Shown here one piece after another: positions 6,932-16,296 of a stretch of 64,000 bases of DNA. The position numbers and the translations under genes were made by a program. Every line of letters starts with the position of its first letter. The first letter of the stretch is position 1. The notes beneath the pieces are model-generated. The model made no database searches, had not been told where the DNA came from, and worked only from the letters and a program-made list of their open reading frames with translations. The stretch comes from Massilia sp. MS-15 (GTDB lineage Bacteria; Pseudomonadota; Gammaproteobacteria; Burkholderiales; Burkholderiaceae_D), in the NCBI RefSeq assembly GCF_020176695.1, contig NZ_JAIWIA010000013.1, forward strand, positions 178,699-242,698. The letters run 5' to 3'.

Positions 6932-9625
6932 ATGGGGAGCCTGTCGCCGCCGTCAAGCCTGGCTTCCGTCCCGCCGCCCGACCGGCGGCGCGCGGCCGTG
7001 GCGCGCTGGCTCGGGCGCGGCCTCGAGACCCACGTCGCGCTGCCGCTGTTCGCGCTGCTCCTGATGGCGCTGCTGTGGGGCGGCGCGCTGCACATGATCG
7101 GTGCCGAGGAACGGTCGGCCGACGCGGCCGCACGCACCGCCACACGCGAGCTGGTCGATACCTACGAAGCCCAGATGGCGCGCAGCCTGAGCGCGATCGA
7201 CCAGACCCTGCGCGTGCTGCAGTACGCGGTCGAGATGAACGGCTCCGGCGCCGCGCTCGACATGCTTGCCGCGAAGGGCCTGCTGCCGCCCGGCCTGGTG
7301 TTCCAGGTCGCGATCATCGACGCGGACGGCCGCGTGCTGGCCAGTAATCCGCGCGCGCGGCGCGGGGCCGACGTCTCGCGCAGCACCTGGTTCACGTGGC
7401 AACGCAGCCATGCAAGCGACATTCCCTTCGTCAGCGAAACCATCGACCGCCACGAACCGCACGTGGTGTTCACGCGCCGCATCAACGACGCCGACGGCCA
7501 TTTTGCAGGGGTCGCCAGCGTAGCGGTTGATCCCGCCTATTTCACCAGTTCCTACGAGCGCGCGCGCCTGGGCGCGCGCGGCCTGCTGGGCGTGGCCGGC
7601 ACCGATGGCGTGGTGCGCGCGGCGCGCACCGGCGAGGCGCTGAGCTGGGGCCAGCGCATAACCCTCGGCAAGGCGGACAGCGTGGCGCTGCACGCCAGCG
7701 CCATCGACGGCGAACTGCGCTATGCCAGCGCACGGCCGCTGGGCGCCTTCCCGCTGGTGGCCGTGGTGGGCCTGTCGGAGTCCGAGCAGATGGCGGCCAG
7801 CCGCGACCGGCGCCGCGCCTGGCTGCTGGGCGCGGGCGCCGGCAGCGCCCTGCTGCTGCTGGTGGTCGGCCTGGTCAGCGCCTGGTCGTGGCAGCTGGCG
7901 AAGGCGCGCCGGCGCGAGCGCCGCGCTCACGAAACCTATGCCGCAGCCTCCGAGGCCAGCCTGGACGCCTTCTTCGTGCTGCGCACCGTGTACGATGTGG
8001 CCGGCCATGTTGCCGACTTCGTGGTCGACACCACCAACACCCGCGCCGAGCAGCTCACCGGCCTGGCCAAGACACGCATGCAGGGCCGGCGCCTGTCGGC
8101 CCTGCTGCCCCCTGCGTTCGGCCGCGACATTTTCAAGGACATGGCGGCCGTCGCTTCCGACGGTGTGGCGCGCGAGGCCGAATGGCTGGCGCGCATGGAT
8201 GCCGCCCATGAGCGCTGGCTGCACCGCCAGGTGGTGCCGGTCGAGGGCGGGGTGGTGGCGATCGTGCGCGACATCACCGAGCGCAAGCAATCGGAGCAGC
8301 GCATCCGCCACCTGGCCCACCACGACGACCTGACCGGCCTGCCCAACCGCAGCCTGCTGCGCGACCGCCTCGGCCAGGCCATCCGTGACGCCGAGCGCAA
8401 GGGCAATGCGGTGGGCCTGGCCTTCATCGACCTGGATGGCTTCAAGCTGGTCAACGATGGCCTCGGCCACAATGCGGGCGACGAACTGCTGAAGGTCGTG
8501 GGCGAACGCATGGGCCGCTGCCTGCGCCGCAACGACACCCTGGCGCGCTTCGGCGGCGACGAATTCGTGATCCTGCTGCCCGACCTGTCGGGCGACCCGG
8601 CCGCCATCACGCCGCTGCTGGACAAGGTGCGCCAGGCGGTCACCGAGCCGGTCGAGGTCGAGGGCCAGGAAGTGCAGGTCAGCTGCAGCATGGGCGTGGT
8701 GCTCTACCCGCGCGATGGCCAGGACGCCAATACCCTCATGATGAACGCCGACGCGGCCATGTACCGCGCCAAGGAAAACAAGGACAGCTTCCAGTTCTAT
8801 GCCAGCGAGATGAACGCCAGCATCGAGGAGAAGCTGGTGCTGCTGGAAGGCCTGCGCGGCGCGCTCGAGGCCTGCGTCGACCCGGCCCGCCAGGACCCGG
8901 CGGCCTGCCAGTTCCAGCTGCTGTACCAGCCCAAGGTCGACCTGCGCAGCGGCCGCGTGTTCGGGGTCGAGGCCCTGATTCGCTGGCAGCATCCGGAACA
9001 GGGCCTGATCTCGCCGCTGCGCTTCATCGGCCTGGCCGAGGAGAGCGGCCTGGTGGTCCCGCTGGGCGACTGGGTGCTGCGCACCGCCTGCGCCCAGGCC
9101 CAGGCCTGGCACGCCGCCGGGCTGCCGCCGCTGACGGTGTCGGTCAACGTGTCGGCCCGCCAGTTCGAGGACAAGCGCCTGCTCGAGCGCGTCGCCGGCG
9201 CGCTGCGCGACAGCGGACTGGCGCCGGCGGCGCTGGAGCTCGAAGTCACCGAGAGCGCGATCATGCGCGACCTGGCGCGCTCGGTCGAGACAATGCGCGA
9301 ACTGGAGGCGATGGGCGTGTCGCTGTCGATCGACGATTTCGGCACCGGTTATTCAAGCCTGTCGGCGCTCAAGTCGTTCCCGATCAGCAGGCTTAAAATC
9401 GACAAGAGCTTCGTCCGCGATCTGGCCCACAACCCCGACGACCAGGCCATTGCGATGGCCGTCATCTCGCTGGGCCACAAGCTGGATCTGCGGGTCATTG
9501 CCGAAGGGGTCGAGACCGAGCAGCAACGCGACTTCCTGCGCGCCAACGATTGCGACGAGATGCAAGGCTACCTGTTCAGCCGTCCGGTCCCGCCCGGGCA
9601 GATCGCGGCACTGCTGGCGGTGTAG
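6932..9625 (+). CDS. Membrane-bound GGDEF-EAL c-di-GMP enzyme with periplasmic sensor domain
   Basis: An 897-residue protein. Helix 1 (about 34-55) and helix 2 (about 292-315) flank a periplasmic domain of roughly 235 residues of dCACHE type. A PAS-like region (about 325-450) leads to a GGDEF domain with intact GGDEF near residue 539 and an RxxD inhibitory site (RRND) five residues before it. The EAL domain from about 645 keeps EALIRW, NVSARQF, EVTES, DFGTGYSSLSAL, IDKSFVRDL and AEGVET, so phosphodiesterase activity is plausible. Both catalytic sites look intact. Translation starts three bases after the preceding stop, so it is coupled to the binding-protein gene. Confidence 0.93.
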   Translation: MGSLSPPSSLASVPPPDRRRAAVARWLGRGLETHVALPLFALLLMALLWGGALHMIGAEERSADAAARTATRELVDTYEAQMARSLSAIDQTLRVLQYAVEMNGSGAALDMLAAKGLLPPGLVFQVAIIDADGRVLASNPRARRGADVSRSTWFTWQRSHASDIPFVSETIDRHEPHVVFTRRINDADGHFAGVASVAVDPAYFTSSYERARLGARGLLGVAGTDGVVRAARTGEALSWGQRITLGKADSVALHASAIDGELRYASARPLGAFPLVAVVGLSESEQMAASRDRRRAWLLGAGAGSALLLLVVGLVSAWSWQLAKARRRERRAHETYAAASEASLDAFFVLRTVYDVAGHVADFVVDTTNTRAEQLTGLAKTRMQGRRLSALLPPAFGRDIFKDMAAVASDGVAREAEWLARMDAAHERWLHRQVVPVEGGVVAIVRDITERKQSEQRIRHLAHHDDLTGLPNRSLLRDRLGQAIRDAERKGNAVGLAFIDLDGFKLVNDGLGHNAGDELLKVVGERMGRCLRRNDTLARFGGDEFVILLPDLSGDPAAITPLLDKVRQAVTEPVEVEGQEVQVSCSMGVVLYPRDGQDANTLMMNADAAMYRAKENKDSFQFYASEMNASIEEKLVLLEGLRGALEACVDPARQDPAACQFQLLYQPKVDLRSGRVFGVEALIRWQHPEQGLISPLRFIGLAEESGLVVPLGDWVLRTACAQAQAWHAAGLPPLTVSVNVSARQFEDKRLLERVAGALRDSGLAPAALELEVTESAIMRDLARSVETMRELEAMGVSLSIDDFGTGYSSLSALKSFPISRLKIDKSFVRDLAHNPDDQAIAMAVISLGHKLDLRVIAEGVETEQQRDFLRANDCDEMQGYLFSRPVPPGQIAALLAV

Positions 9626-9675
9626 GGCGACCCAGGCCGCGTCGGGTCGCCGATGCCAACCCAACTGGAGATGCC

Positions 9676-10785
9676 ATGTCCCTGCTGCGCCGGTTCATCG
9701 TCCTGCTCTGCGGTACCGATCCCGGCCTGCGCCGCATGCTGCAGTACTGGGTCGCGACCGCCGTGCTGTACACGGCCTGCATCGTGCTGCTGCTGGTCCA
9801 GGTCGAGCGCGGCATCACGGCACCGGCGGCGGCGGGCCGGCTGATCGCCTTCAACGGCTGCGGCGCGCTGGCCTTCTGCATCCTGGTGCGCGCCGGCGCC
9901 CGCCTCGGACTCGCGCCCGACCAGCTGGCCGTGTCGCAGGCCATCTTCTCCCTGGTGTGCGGCATGTGGCTGTACGCGATCTCCGGACCGATGCGCGCGG
10001 CCGTGCTCCTGATGACGGTGGTGATCCTGGTGTTCTGCATGTTCGCGGCGCGTCCGCGCCAGACCATGCTGCTGTCGATCGGCGCCCTCGTCTGCGCCGG
10101 CGGCCTGATGTGGTGGCTGCAGGACAGCGACCCGGCCGGCTTTCCGCCCCTGACCGAGGCGATCACCTTCAGCTACCTGGCCAGCGCGCTGCTCGCCACC
10201 GCGGTGCTGAGCGGCGAGATGCACAAGCTGCGCTCGCGCCTGAAACGCCAGCGCCACGAACTGAGCGAGGCGCTCGACACGATCCGCGTCCTGGCCACGG
10301 TGGACGACCTGACCTCGCTGGTCAACCGGCGCCACATGCACGAGGTGCTCGCCGCCGAGGAGCGGCGTCAGGCCGGCGATCCCGCCAGCGGCCGGCCGAG
10401 CTGCATCGCCCTGCTCGACATCGACTTCTTCAAGCAGGTCAACGACCAGTACGGCCATGCGGTGGGCGACGCCGTGCTGCGTGGCTTCTCGGCGGAGGCG
10501 CGCGCCGCGCTGCGCGTCAATGACGTGCTGGCGCGCTGGGGTGGCGAGGAATTTCTGCTGCTGCTGCCGGATACCGCGTCCGAGGACGCGCGCATGGTCC
10601 TCGAACGCATGGCCGAGCGGGTCAGCGTGATGACGGTGCCGGGCCTGAACGGACGCCGCATCAGCTTCTCGGCCGGCCTGGCCACCCGCCAGCTTGGCGA
10701 GCCGTTCTCGGACGCCATCCAGCGGGCCGACAAGGCCTTGTACCAGGCCAAGGAAGCCGGGCGCGACCGGATCGTGCTGGCCTGA
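9676..10785 (+). CDS. Membrane diguanylate cyclase (GGEEF)
   Basis: A 369-residue protein with about six N-terminal membrane helices (residues 20-185), a short coiled linker (KLRSRLKRQRHELSEAL) and a C-terminal GGDEF domain. The active-site signature is GGEEF at about residues 289-293, with RVND (RxxD I-site) five residues before it, so the protein should make c-di-GMP and be product-inhibited. GGAG lies five bases before the ATG. It follows the GGDEF-EAL gene by 50 bases and could be the last gene of that operon. Confidence 0.92.
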   Translation: MSLLRRFIVLLCGTDPGLRRMLQYWVATAVLYTACIVLLLVQVERGITAPAAAGRLIAFNGCGALAFCILVRAGARLGLAPDQLAVSQAIFSLVCGMWLYAISGPMRAAVLLMTVVILVFCMFAARPRQTMLLSIGALVCAGGLMWWLQDSDPAGFPPLTEAITFSYLASALLATAVLSGEMHKLRSRLKRQRHELSEALDTIRVLATVDDLTSLVNRRHMHEVLAAEERRQAGDPASGRPSCIALLDIDFFKQVNDQYGHAVGDAVLRGFSAEARAALRVNDVLARWGGEEFLLLLPDTASEDARMVLERMAERVSVMTVPGLNGRRISFSAGLATRQLGEPFSDAIQRADKALYQAKEAGRDRIVLA

Positions 10786-10808
10786 AAGAAATGCGAAGGA
10801 AAACTACT

Positions 10809-10822
10809 CTCTCCCGGGAGAG
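10809..10822. promoter_or_regulatory. 14-base perfect palindrome between cyclase and amylase genes
   Basis: CTCTCCCGGGAGAG is a perfect palindrome, followed by TTTCGTTG. With near-matching flanks (AAACT... and ...AGTTT) it could be a hairpin ending the cyclase transcript, or an operator for the amylase gene 66 bases downstream. The U-tract is too weak to call it a terminator with confidence. Confidence 0.4.
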
Positions 10823-10887
10823 TTTCGTTGCCGACGCCACGATCTTCTGTTACTTTACTACATCGACGACTTCCTGCCGGAGATGTG

Positions 10888-12729
10888 GTGTTCAGATCCT
10901 TCCTACTCATCGCGGCCCTGCTGCCCGCCGCCTGGGCCGCCGCCGCCCCCTACCAGATCCAGCACGTGGAGCCGCCTCACTGGTGGGCCGGCATGAAGCG
11001 CCCGGGCCTGCAACTGATGGTCCATGGCGAGAAGATCGGCGAACTGGCGCCCTCGCTTGCCCATCCGGGCGTGCGCATCACCGGAGTCGAACGCACCGAC
11101 AACCCGAACTACCTGTTCGTCAACCTGGACATCGGCAAGCATGCCCGGCCAGGCGAGTTCACGCTGCAGTTCCGGCGCGGGAAAGAACTGGTGACCAGCC
11201 ACCGCTACCGGCTCGATGCGCGCCGCCCCGGCTCGGCCCAGCGGCGCGGCTTCGGCGCCGCCGACGCCATCTACCTCCTGATGCCGGACCGCTTCGCCAA
11301 CGGCGACCCGGCCAACGACCGGGCCGGGATGCTGGAAGGCGCCGAGCGAGCCGACCCGGTGAAGCGCCACGGCGGCGACCTGGCCGGCATGCGCGCCCAT
11401 CTCGACTACATCCGCGGCCTGGGCTTCACCATGATCTGGCCCACGCCGCTGCTCGAGAACGAGCAGCCGGCCTACTCCTACCACGGCTACGCGCTCACCG
11501 ACTACTACCGGATCGATCCGCGCTTCGGCAGCAATGCCGATTACCGCGACTACGTGGCCGCCGCCAACGCACGCGGCCTCGGCGTGATCCAGGACATCGT
11601 CGTGAACCACATCGGCACCGGCCACTGGTGGATGCGCGACCTGCCGGCGCGCGACTGGATCAACCACGGCACCACCTTCAAGCCCACCAACAACCAGCAC
11701 ACGGTGGCCCAGGACATCCACGTGGCGCCGGAAGAAAAGGCGCGCTTCTTCGACGGCTGGTTCGTCGAGACCATGCCCGACCTGAACCAGCGCAACCCGC
11801 TGGTGGCGCGCTACCTGATCCAGAACACGCTGTGGTGGCTCGAGTACGCCAACCTGTCGGGCATCCGCGAAGACACCTATTCCTATGCCGACCCGGCCTT
11901 CCTGAACGACTGGAACCGCGCGATCGTCGAGGAATACCCGCACATGAACGTGGTCGGCGAGGAGATGGATGCGCGCCCGCACATGGTGGCCTACTGGCAG
12001 AAGGGTGTGGTGAACCGCGACGGCTACGCTTCCGAACTGCCCACCGTGATGGACTTCCCGCTGTCCGACACCGCCGCCGAGGCGCTGGCCGAGCCGGAGT
12101 CGCATAACAAGGGCCTGATCCGGATCTACGAGATCATCGCGGCCGACTACCTGTACGCCGATCCGATGCGGCTGATGGTCTTCCCGGACAACCACGACCG
12201 CCCACGCATCCTGGCGCAGGTCGACAACAAGCCGGAACTGGCGAAAGCCAACCTGATCCTGATGGCGACCACGCGCGGCATCCCGCAGATGTTCTACGGC
12301 ACCGAGATCCTGATCTCGAGCCCGAAGGAGCGCAACGACGGCGTGCTGCGCGCCGACATGCCAGGCGGCTGGGCCGGAGACCGGGTGAACGCCTTCACCG
12401 GCGCCGGCTTGGGCCCGGCCCAGCGTGACATGCAGGCTTTTGTCCGCACCCTGTTCAACTGGCGCAAGACCAGTTCCGCCGTGACAAAGGGCAAGCTGAC
12501 CCACTACCTGCCGCGCGACGGCAGCTACGTCTACTTCCGCCACGACGGCAAGCAGACGGTGATGGTGGTGCTCAACAAGAACGCCAGGGACAGCACGCTC
12601 GACCTGGCGCGCTTCGCCGGCATGACCAAGGGCGCGCGGCGCGCCACCAACGTGCTCACCGGCGCGGCGGTCGACCTGGGCGCGCCGCTGGCGCTGCCGG
12701 CCATGACCTCGGTGGTGCTGGCTTGGTAA
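10888..12729 (+). CDS. Secreted GH13 alpha-amylase / cyclomaltodextrinase-like enzyme
   Basis: A 613-residue protein with a signal peptide (FRSFLLIAALLPAAWAAAA), an N-terminal beta-sandwich domain (about 20-115) of the cyclomaltodextrinase type, a TIM barrel (AAD-AIYLLMPDRFANGDP onwards) and a C-terminal beta domain. The GH13 triad is present: nucleophile Asp329 in GIREDT, acid/base Glu358 in VVGEE, and Asp437 in FPDNHD. It should hydrolyse alpha-glucans or maltodextrins outside the cytoplasm. The start is probably one of two adjacent GTG codons (10885 or 10888), chosen because GGAG lies just before and a signal peptide follows directly; an ATG at 10883 is out of frame. Confidence 0.88.
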   Translation: MFRSFLLIAALLPAAWAAAAPYQIQHVEPPHWWAGMKRPGLQLMVHGEKIGELAPSLAHPGVRITGVERTDNPNYLFVNLDIGKHARPGEFTLQFRRGKELVTSHRYRLDARRPGSAQRRGFGAADAIYLLMPDRFANGDPANDRAGMLEGAERADPVKRHGGDLAGMRAHLDYIRGLGFTMIWPTPLLENEQPAYSYHGYALTDYYRIDPRFGSNADYRDYVAAANARGLGVIQDIVVNHIGTGHWWMRDLPARDWINHGTTFKPTNNQHTVAQDIHVAPEEKARFFDGWFVETMPDLNQRNPLVARYLIQNTLWWLEYANLSGIREDTYSYADPAFLNDWNRAIVEEYPHMNVVGEEMDARPHMVAYWQKGVVNRDGYASELPTVMDFPLSDTAAEALAEPESHNKGLIRIYEIIAADYLYADPMRLMVFPDNHDRPRILAQVDNKPELAKANLILMATTRGIPQMFYGTEILISSPKERNDGVLRADMPGGWAGDRVNAFTGAGLGPAQRDMQAFVRTLFNWRKTSSAVTKGKLTHYLPRDGSYVYFRHDGKQTVMVVLNKNARDSTLDLARFAGMTKGARRATNVLTGAAVDLGAPLALPAMTSVVLAW

Positions 12730-13065
12730 GCCAGGCCGGGAGCCCAGCGAGCCGGCGCGTCCTGGTGGCCGGCGGCGTCGGCATCGACACCTTCGTGCGC
12801 GTGCCCGCCCTGCCGCTGGCGACGATGGCCGCCATCCCGATGACTTGCGCATGCCGCGCAGCTTCTACCTGCCGCGCATGCGGCAGGCCGAGCGGCGGCC
12901 GGCTGCTCGACGTCGTCCTGACGCGCCGCGCCCTGGCCGACTGCGCGCGCCGACGCGCTGGGCGCGATCGAATTCGTGCGCAAGGCGCTGGACTATGACG
13001 AGTTCAGGCACGGGTTGAAGGCCGCGCTGGGCCGCCACGGCTTCTGCCAGGCGGCATGTCCTCTA
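12730..13065. pseudogene. Gene debris: PfkB-like and response-regulator-like fragments, no intact gene
   Basis: No convincing gene lies in these 336 bases. On the plus strand, 12760-12828 reads VLVAGGVGIDTFVRVPALPL, which looks like the start of a PfkB/ribokinase-family sugar kinase but loses its frame at once. Further on, 12951-13050 reads ALGAIEFVRKALDYDEF...AALGRHG, the C-terminal end of a CheY-like receiver where 'FVRKPLDYDEF' is usual. Between them lies a hairpin, CTGCCGC-GCAT-GCGGCAG (12869-12886). The fragments are best read as decayed remnants beside the amylase gene. Confidence 0.4.
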
Positions 13066-14211
13066 TCAGGCCCTCAGCAGGCGCGGCAAGGACTTGCCCT
13101 GCACCATGTGGGGGAACAGCGTGCGCGCCATCTTGCCCGGCTCCACCCGGAACAGTTCGGCGCAGGTTTGCGCGATGAGCGTCTCGAGCGCCAGCGTGGG
13201 CCGCAGGTCGCGTCCATCGAGCAGGTCGCCCGGCCCCAGGCCGGGCCAGTCGGCCAGCACCCGACCGCCCTGCACCGCGCCGCCCACCAGCATCGCCGCG
13301 GCGCCGGTCCCGTGGTCGGTCCCGCCAGTGCCGTTGGTCGCCACGGTACGCCCGAATTCGGTCGCGACCAGCACCACGGTCTGGCTCCAGGCAGCCCCCA
13401 GTCCCTGGCGCAGGCCTGCAACCAGGCCATCCAGGTTGCGCAGCTGGGCCGCCAGGCGGCCATGCTGTCCGCTGTGGGTATCCCAGCCGCCGGTTTCGAT
13501 CATCGCGATGCGCGGACCGTCGGCGCGGGCCAGGAAGCTGGCCGCCATGCGGCCGGTCTCCTGGGCGTTCTGGCGCTTGCCGCCCTCTGCGGAACCGGCC
13601 ATGTTGCGGGCCTCCAGCGCTGCCGACCACAGGGCATGCAATTGGGCATCGTCGGCATACAGCTGCTCGACGCGCATCAGGAGATCCTCGTTGGCTTCGG
13701 GCAGCGCCGACGGCGCGTACGAGGTGACCGCCACCGGGCCGCGCAAGGCCATCGGCACCGTGGGCGCAAAGGCAATCGCATCCCTTCCGGGGCGCGACAG
13801 CATGCCTACCAGGCGGTTCATCCAGCCATCCTTCAGCTGGTACGGCAGTTGTCCGCCGGTCTCCAGCACGTTCTGCCCGTCGAAGTGCGAACGTTCGCGG
13901 TAGCTGGAAGCGACCGCGTGAAAGAGGCTGGCCTGGCCGGCCCGATAGAGCCCTGCGAGCTCGGACAATGCCGGATGCAGCGCGAAGCTGCCATCCAGCT
14001 TGTGTGCCGACGCCGGGTCGATGGCGAGGGCGCCGCGCAGGGACGCATAGGCAGGTTCCGCATACGGGATCAGGGTATGCAAGCCATCGGCGGCGCCGCG
14101 CTGAATGATGAAGACGAAGCGACGCTCGGTAGCCGCCTGCGCGAAGCTCACGCGCGGTGCGCCCAGCAGTGCCGCGGCGCCGGCAAGAAACTGTCGTCGG
14201 TCGAGTGTCAT
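13066..14211 (-). CDS. DUF1501 Tat-exported protein (sulfatase-like fold)
   Basis: A 381-residue protein beginning with a twin-arginine signal (DRRQFLAGAAALLG). The DUF1501 family belongs to the alkaline phosphatase/sulfatase-like superfamily; visible family segments are IQRGAADGLHTLIPY, IETGGWDTHSGQ, VATEFGRTVATNGTGGTDHGTG. Members are nearly always encoded beside DUF1800 proteins, as here, with a one-base gap. The function of the pair is unknown; a role in exported or surface material has been proposed. The start follows GGAG by six bases; a longer frame upstream overlaps the DUF1800 gene and is unlikely. Confidence 0.88.
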   Translation of the reverse strand: MTLDRRQFLAGAAALLGAPRVSFAQAATERRFVFIIQRGAADGLHTLIPYAEPAYASLRGALAIDPASAHKLDGSFALHPALSELAGLYRAGQASLFHAVASSYRERSHFDGQNVLETGGQLPYQLKDGWMNRLVGMLSRPGRDAIAFAPTVPMALRGPVAVTSYAPSALPEANEDLLMRVEQLYADDAQLHALWSAALEARNMAGSAEGGKRQNAQETGRMAASFLARADGPRIAMIETGGWDTHSGQHGRLAAQLRNLDGLVAGLRQGLGAAWSQTVVLVATEFGRTVATNGTGGTDHGTGAAAMLVGGAVQGGRVLADWPGLGPGDLLDGRDLRPTLALETLIAQTCAELFRVEPGKMARTLFPHMVQGKSLPRLLRA

Positions 14212-14212
14212 G

Positions 14213-15586
14213 TTATCTCCGCAGGAATTCGGGTGACGCGAGCAATAGCGCAAGGGCGGTCGCCGGGCTCTCCGCGCGCGCCAGCGCGGTGCGGGTACGG
14301 TCGCCGAGCGCGCCGGGCAGGATGCGTGGCGCCAGCGTCCTGGCATCCACGCCGGCGCCGGACTGCGCCGCCAGCCGCTGGGCCAGCTCGACGCGGCGCA
14401 GCAAGGCATCGGGCGCGGCCCAGGTCGAGGCCGTGTCGCCCCAGCCTGCCGGCGAGCCGGGGCGCCAGACAGGCTGGCCCAGCTGGTTCAAGAAATTTGC
14501 CACCTGGGTCGGCCGCAGCTCGCGCCGGCCCAGCGCCCGCATCGCGGACACCGTCCATTCCCAGGGCGACTTGAATTTGCCCGGACCGGGCGCCCAGGCT
14601 TCCGGCGCCATCACGAGCTCGCGGTACAGGCTCGGCAGGTCGCCGCCGCTGCGCGCGAAGCTGTCGGCCAGGCGGCGCACCAGGCTCGCCGGCGGATCGT
14701 CGGCGACGAAGTGGCGCGCCAGCTTGGTGGCGATGTGCGTGGCGGTGGCGGGCGCCTGCGCGAGCTCGCGCAGGACGGCGCGCGCCTGTTCCTCCCCGCC
14801 GGGCGCATAGCTGCGCCCCAGCACGGTCCGGCCGCCGGGCTCGTGCAGGCCCGCCACGAAGCGGAACGTGGCCGGCGTTGCGTCGGCCGGTTCATCGCCG
14901 GGCAGCGTCCACCCGGTCAAGGCGCGCGCCAGTTCAGTGACATCGGCTTGCGAATAGCCGCTGCGTACGCCCAGGGTATGCAGCTCGAGGATTTCGCGCG
15001 CCAGGTTTTCGTTCAGGCCCCCGCCGCCGGCCTGGCCGTCCCGGCGCATGGCGGCGCGCCGCCCGGCGGGACTGTTCGGACCGGTGGAGCGGGCCTGGTC
15101 GAGGTAGAGCAGCATCGCCGGGTGGCGCACCGCGGCCAGCAACAGGTCTTCGAAGCGGCCCAGCACGTGCGGACGGATGGCATCAAGCTCGAACGCGCCG
15201 GCCAGGCCAATCACCAGCAGCTTGTCGACCGAGACGGCGAAGTGGTTGGCCCAGAAATGGACGAGGCGTTCGACGAAGGGGGTGGCGCTCTGCAGCGCGC
15301 TGGCGGCACGGGCGCCGACGGCCGCCTGGTAGGCCTGGCGGCCGCTTCTCAGGTAGGCTTCGCGGATGCCGCTCCTCTGGTCCTCGGGTGCGGCGCGCAC
15401 GGCGCGCTGCTGCGCCGCCCACGCGGAGGCCAGGGCCGGGGTGCGCGGCAGCCCTTTCCAGGGGGCCGGCACGGGCTCGTAGCCGTCGAGCTGCGCGAGC
15501 AGCCAGCGGCGCGCATCAAGCGGCAAGGGTTCGGCCGGCTGGACACCGAGGCCGAAACGGTTCAATGCAATCGATTCAGGGGTCAT
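14213..15586 (-). CDS. DUF1800 family protein
   Basis: A 457-residue protein with the DUF1800 opening (SIALNRFGLGVQP) and characteristic segments FVERLVHFWANHFAVSVDK, RPHVLGRFEDLLLAAVRHPAMLLYLD, NENLAREILELHTLGV and YSQADVTELARALTGW. No clear signal peptide is visible. It is first in a two-gene operon with the DUF1501 gene; GGAG precedes its ATG. The biochemical role of the family is not known, but the fixed DUF1800-DUF1501 pairing in proteobacteria and planctomycetes implies a joint function. Confidence 0.9.
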   Translation of the reverse strand: MTPESIALNRFGLGVQPAEPLPLDARRWLLAQLDGYEPVPAPWKGLPRTPALASAWAAQQRAVRAAPEDQRSGIREAYLRSGRQAYQAAVGARAASALQSATPFVERLVHFWANHFAVSVDKLLVIGLAGAFELDAIRPHVLGRFEDLLLAAVRHPAMLLYLDQARSTGPNSPAGRRAAMRRDGQAGGGGLNENLAREILELHTLGVRSGYSQADVTELARALTGWTLPGDEPADATPATFRFVAGLHEPGGRTVLGRSYAPGGEEQARAVLRELAQAPATATHIATKLARHFVADDPPASLVRRLADSFARSGGDLPSLYRELVMAPEAWAPGPGKFKSPWEWTVSAMRALGRRELRPTQVANFLNQLGQPVWRPGSPAGWGDTASTWAAPDALLRRVELAQRLAAQSGAGVDARTLAPRILPGALGDRTRTALARAESPATALALLLASPEFLRR

Positions 15587-15741
15587 GGGCTCCGTTCGGC
15601 GCCGCGCACCGTGGCGCGGCGCTCTCGCATAGCGATCAAAAATGTGCTGACAAGCCTATTCCACTAGGCAATGGAAAAAGTTCCAGCAATTTTCAAGACG
15701 ATGCGGCGGGCCCGGACACCGCACCCGCTCCTTGCCCCGAC

Positions 15742-16281
15742 CTAGCGGGTGCGCAGGCGCCGGATCAGCGCGTCCGGATCGGCATCCACCTGCATCAGCT
15801 CGAGGTGCTGGCTCCGTACGAAGCCTTCCGCGCACTGGTGGCGCACGAAATCCACCAGCCCGTCCCAGAAGCCGTTGGCGTTGAGCAGGCCGATCGGCTT
15901 GGCATGGATGCCCAGCTGGGCCCAGGTGAGCATCTCGAACAGCTCTTCCAGCGTGCCCATCCCTCCCGGCATGGCGATGAAGCCTTCGGACAGCTCGGCC
16001 ATCATGGCCTTGCGCTCGTGCATGTCCTTGACCACGAACTGCCGGGTCAGGCCGGCGTGGCCGACTTCGCGCTCGAGCAGCGCCTTGGGGATCACGCCGG
16101 TGGCTTCGCCGCCCAGGCGCAGCACTTCATCGGCGATCTCGCCCATCAGGCCCACCTTGCCGCCGCCATAGACGAGGCCGATGTTGTGCTCGACCAGCGC
16201 GCGGGCCAGCAGCCGCGCGGCCTCGGTGTAGATCGGGTTGACGCCATGCGAGGCGCCGCAGTAGACGGCAAGGGTTTTCAT
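15742..16281 (-). CDS. LOG family (TIGR00730) Rossmann protein, possible cytokinin riboside 5'-monophosphate phosphoribohydrolase
   Basis: A 179-residue protein with a nucleotide-binding start (LAVYCGASHGVNPIYTEAARLL), YGGGKVGLMGEIADEVL and the family signature PGGMGTLEELFEMLTW containing catalytic-type Arg/Glu residues. LOG enzymes cleave nucleoside 5'-monophosphates to free base and ribose 5-phosphate; many bacterial members act generally on AMP or on cytokinin precursors, and older annotations call them lysine decarboxylases wrongly. It starts 15 bases after the TetR gene's stop, so the two probably share a transcript. Confidence 0.9.
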   Translation of the reverse strand: MKTLAVYCGASHGVNPIYTEAARLLARALVEHNIGLVYGGGKVGLMGEIADEVLRLGGEATGVIPKALLEREVGHAGLTRQFVVKDMHERKAMMAELSEGFIAMPGGMGTLEELFEMLTWAQLGIHAKPIGLLNANGFWDGLVDFVRHQCAEGFVRSQHLELMQVDADPDALIRRLRTR

Positions 16282-16296
16282 GGGTCGCTTTGCGTG

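Noticed and set aside
6953..9112. Long open frame (over 700 codons) on the minus strand opposite the GGDEF-EAL gene
   Set aside because: It is an antisense shadow: high GC keeps the opposite frame open, its translation is His/Ala/Gln-rich with no domain, while the plus strand has complete GGDEF and EAL motifs.
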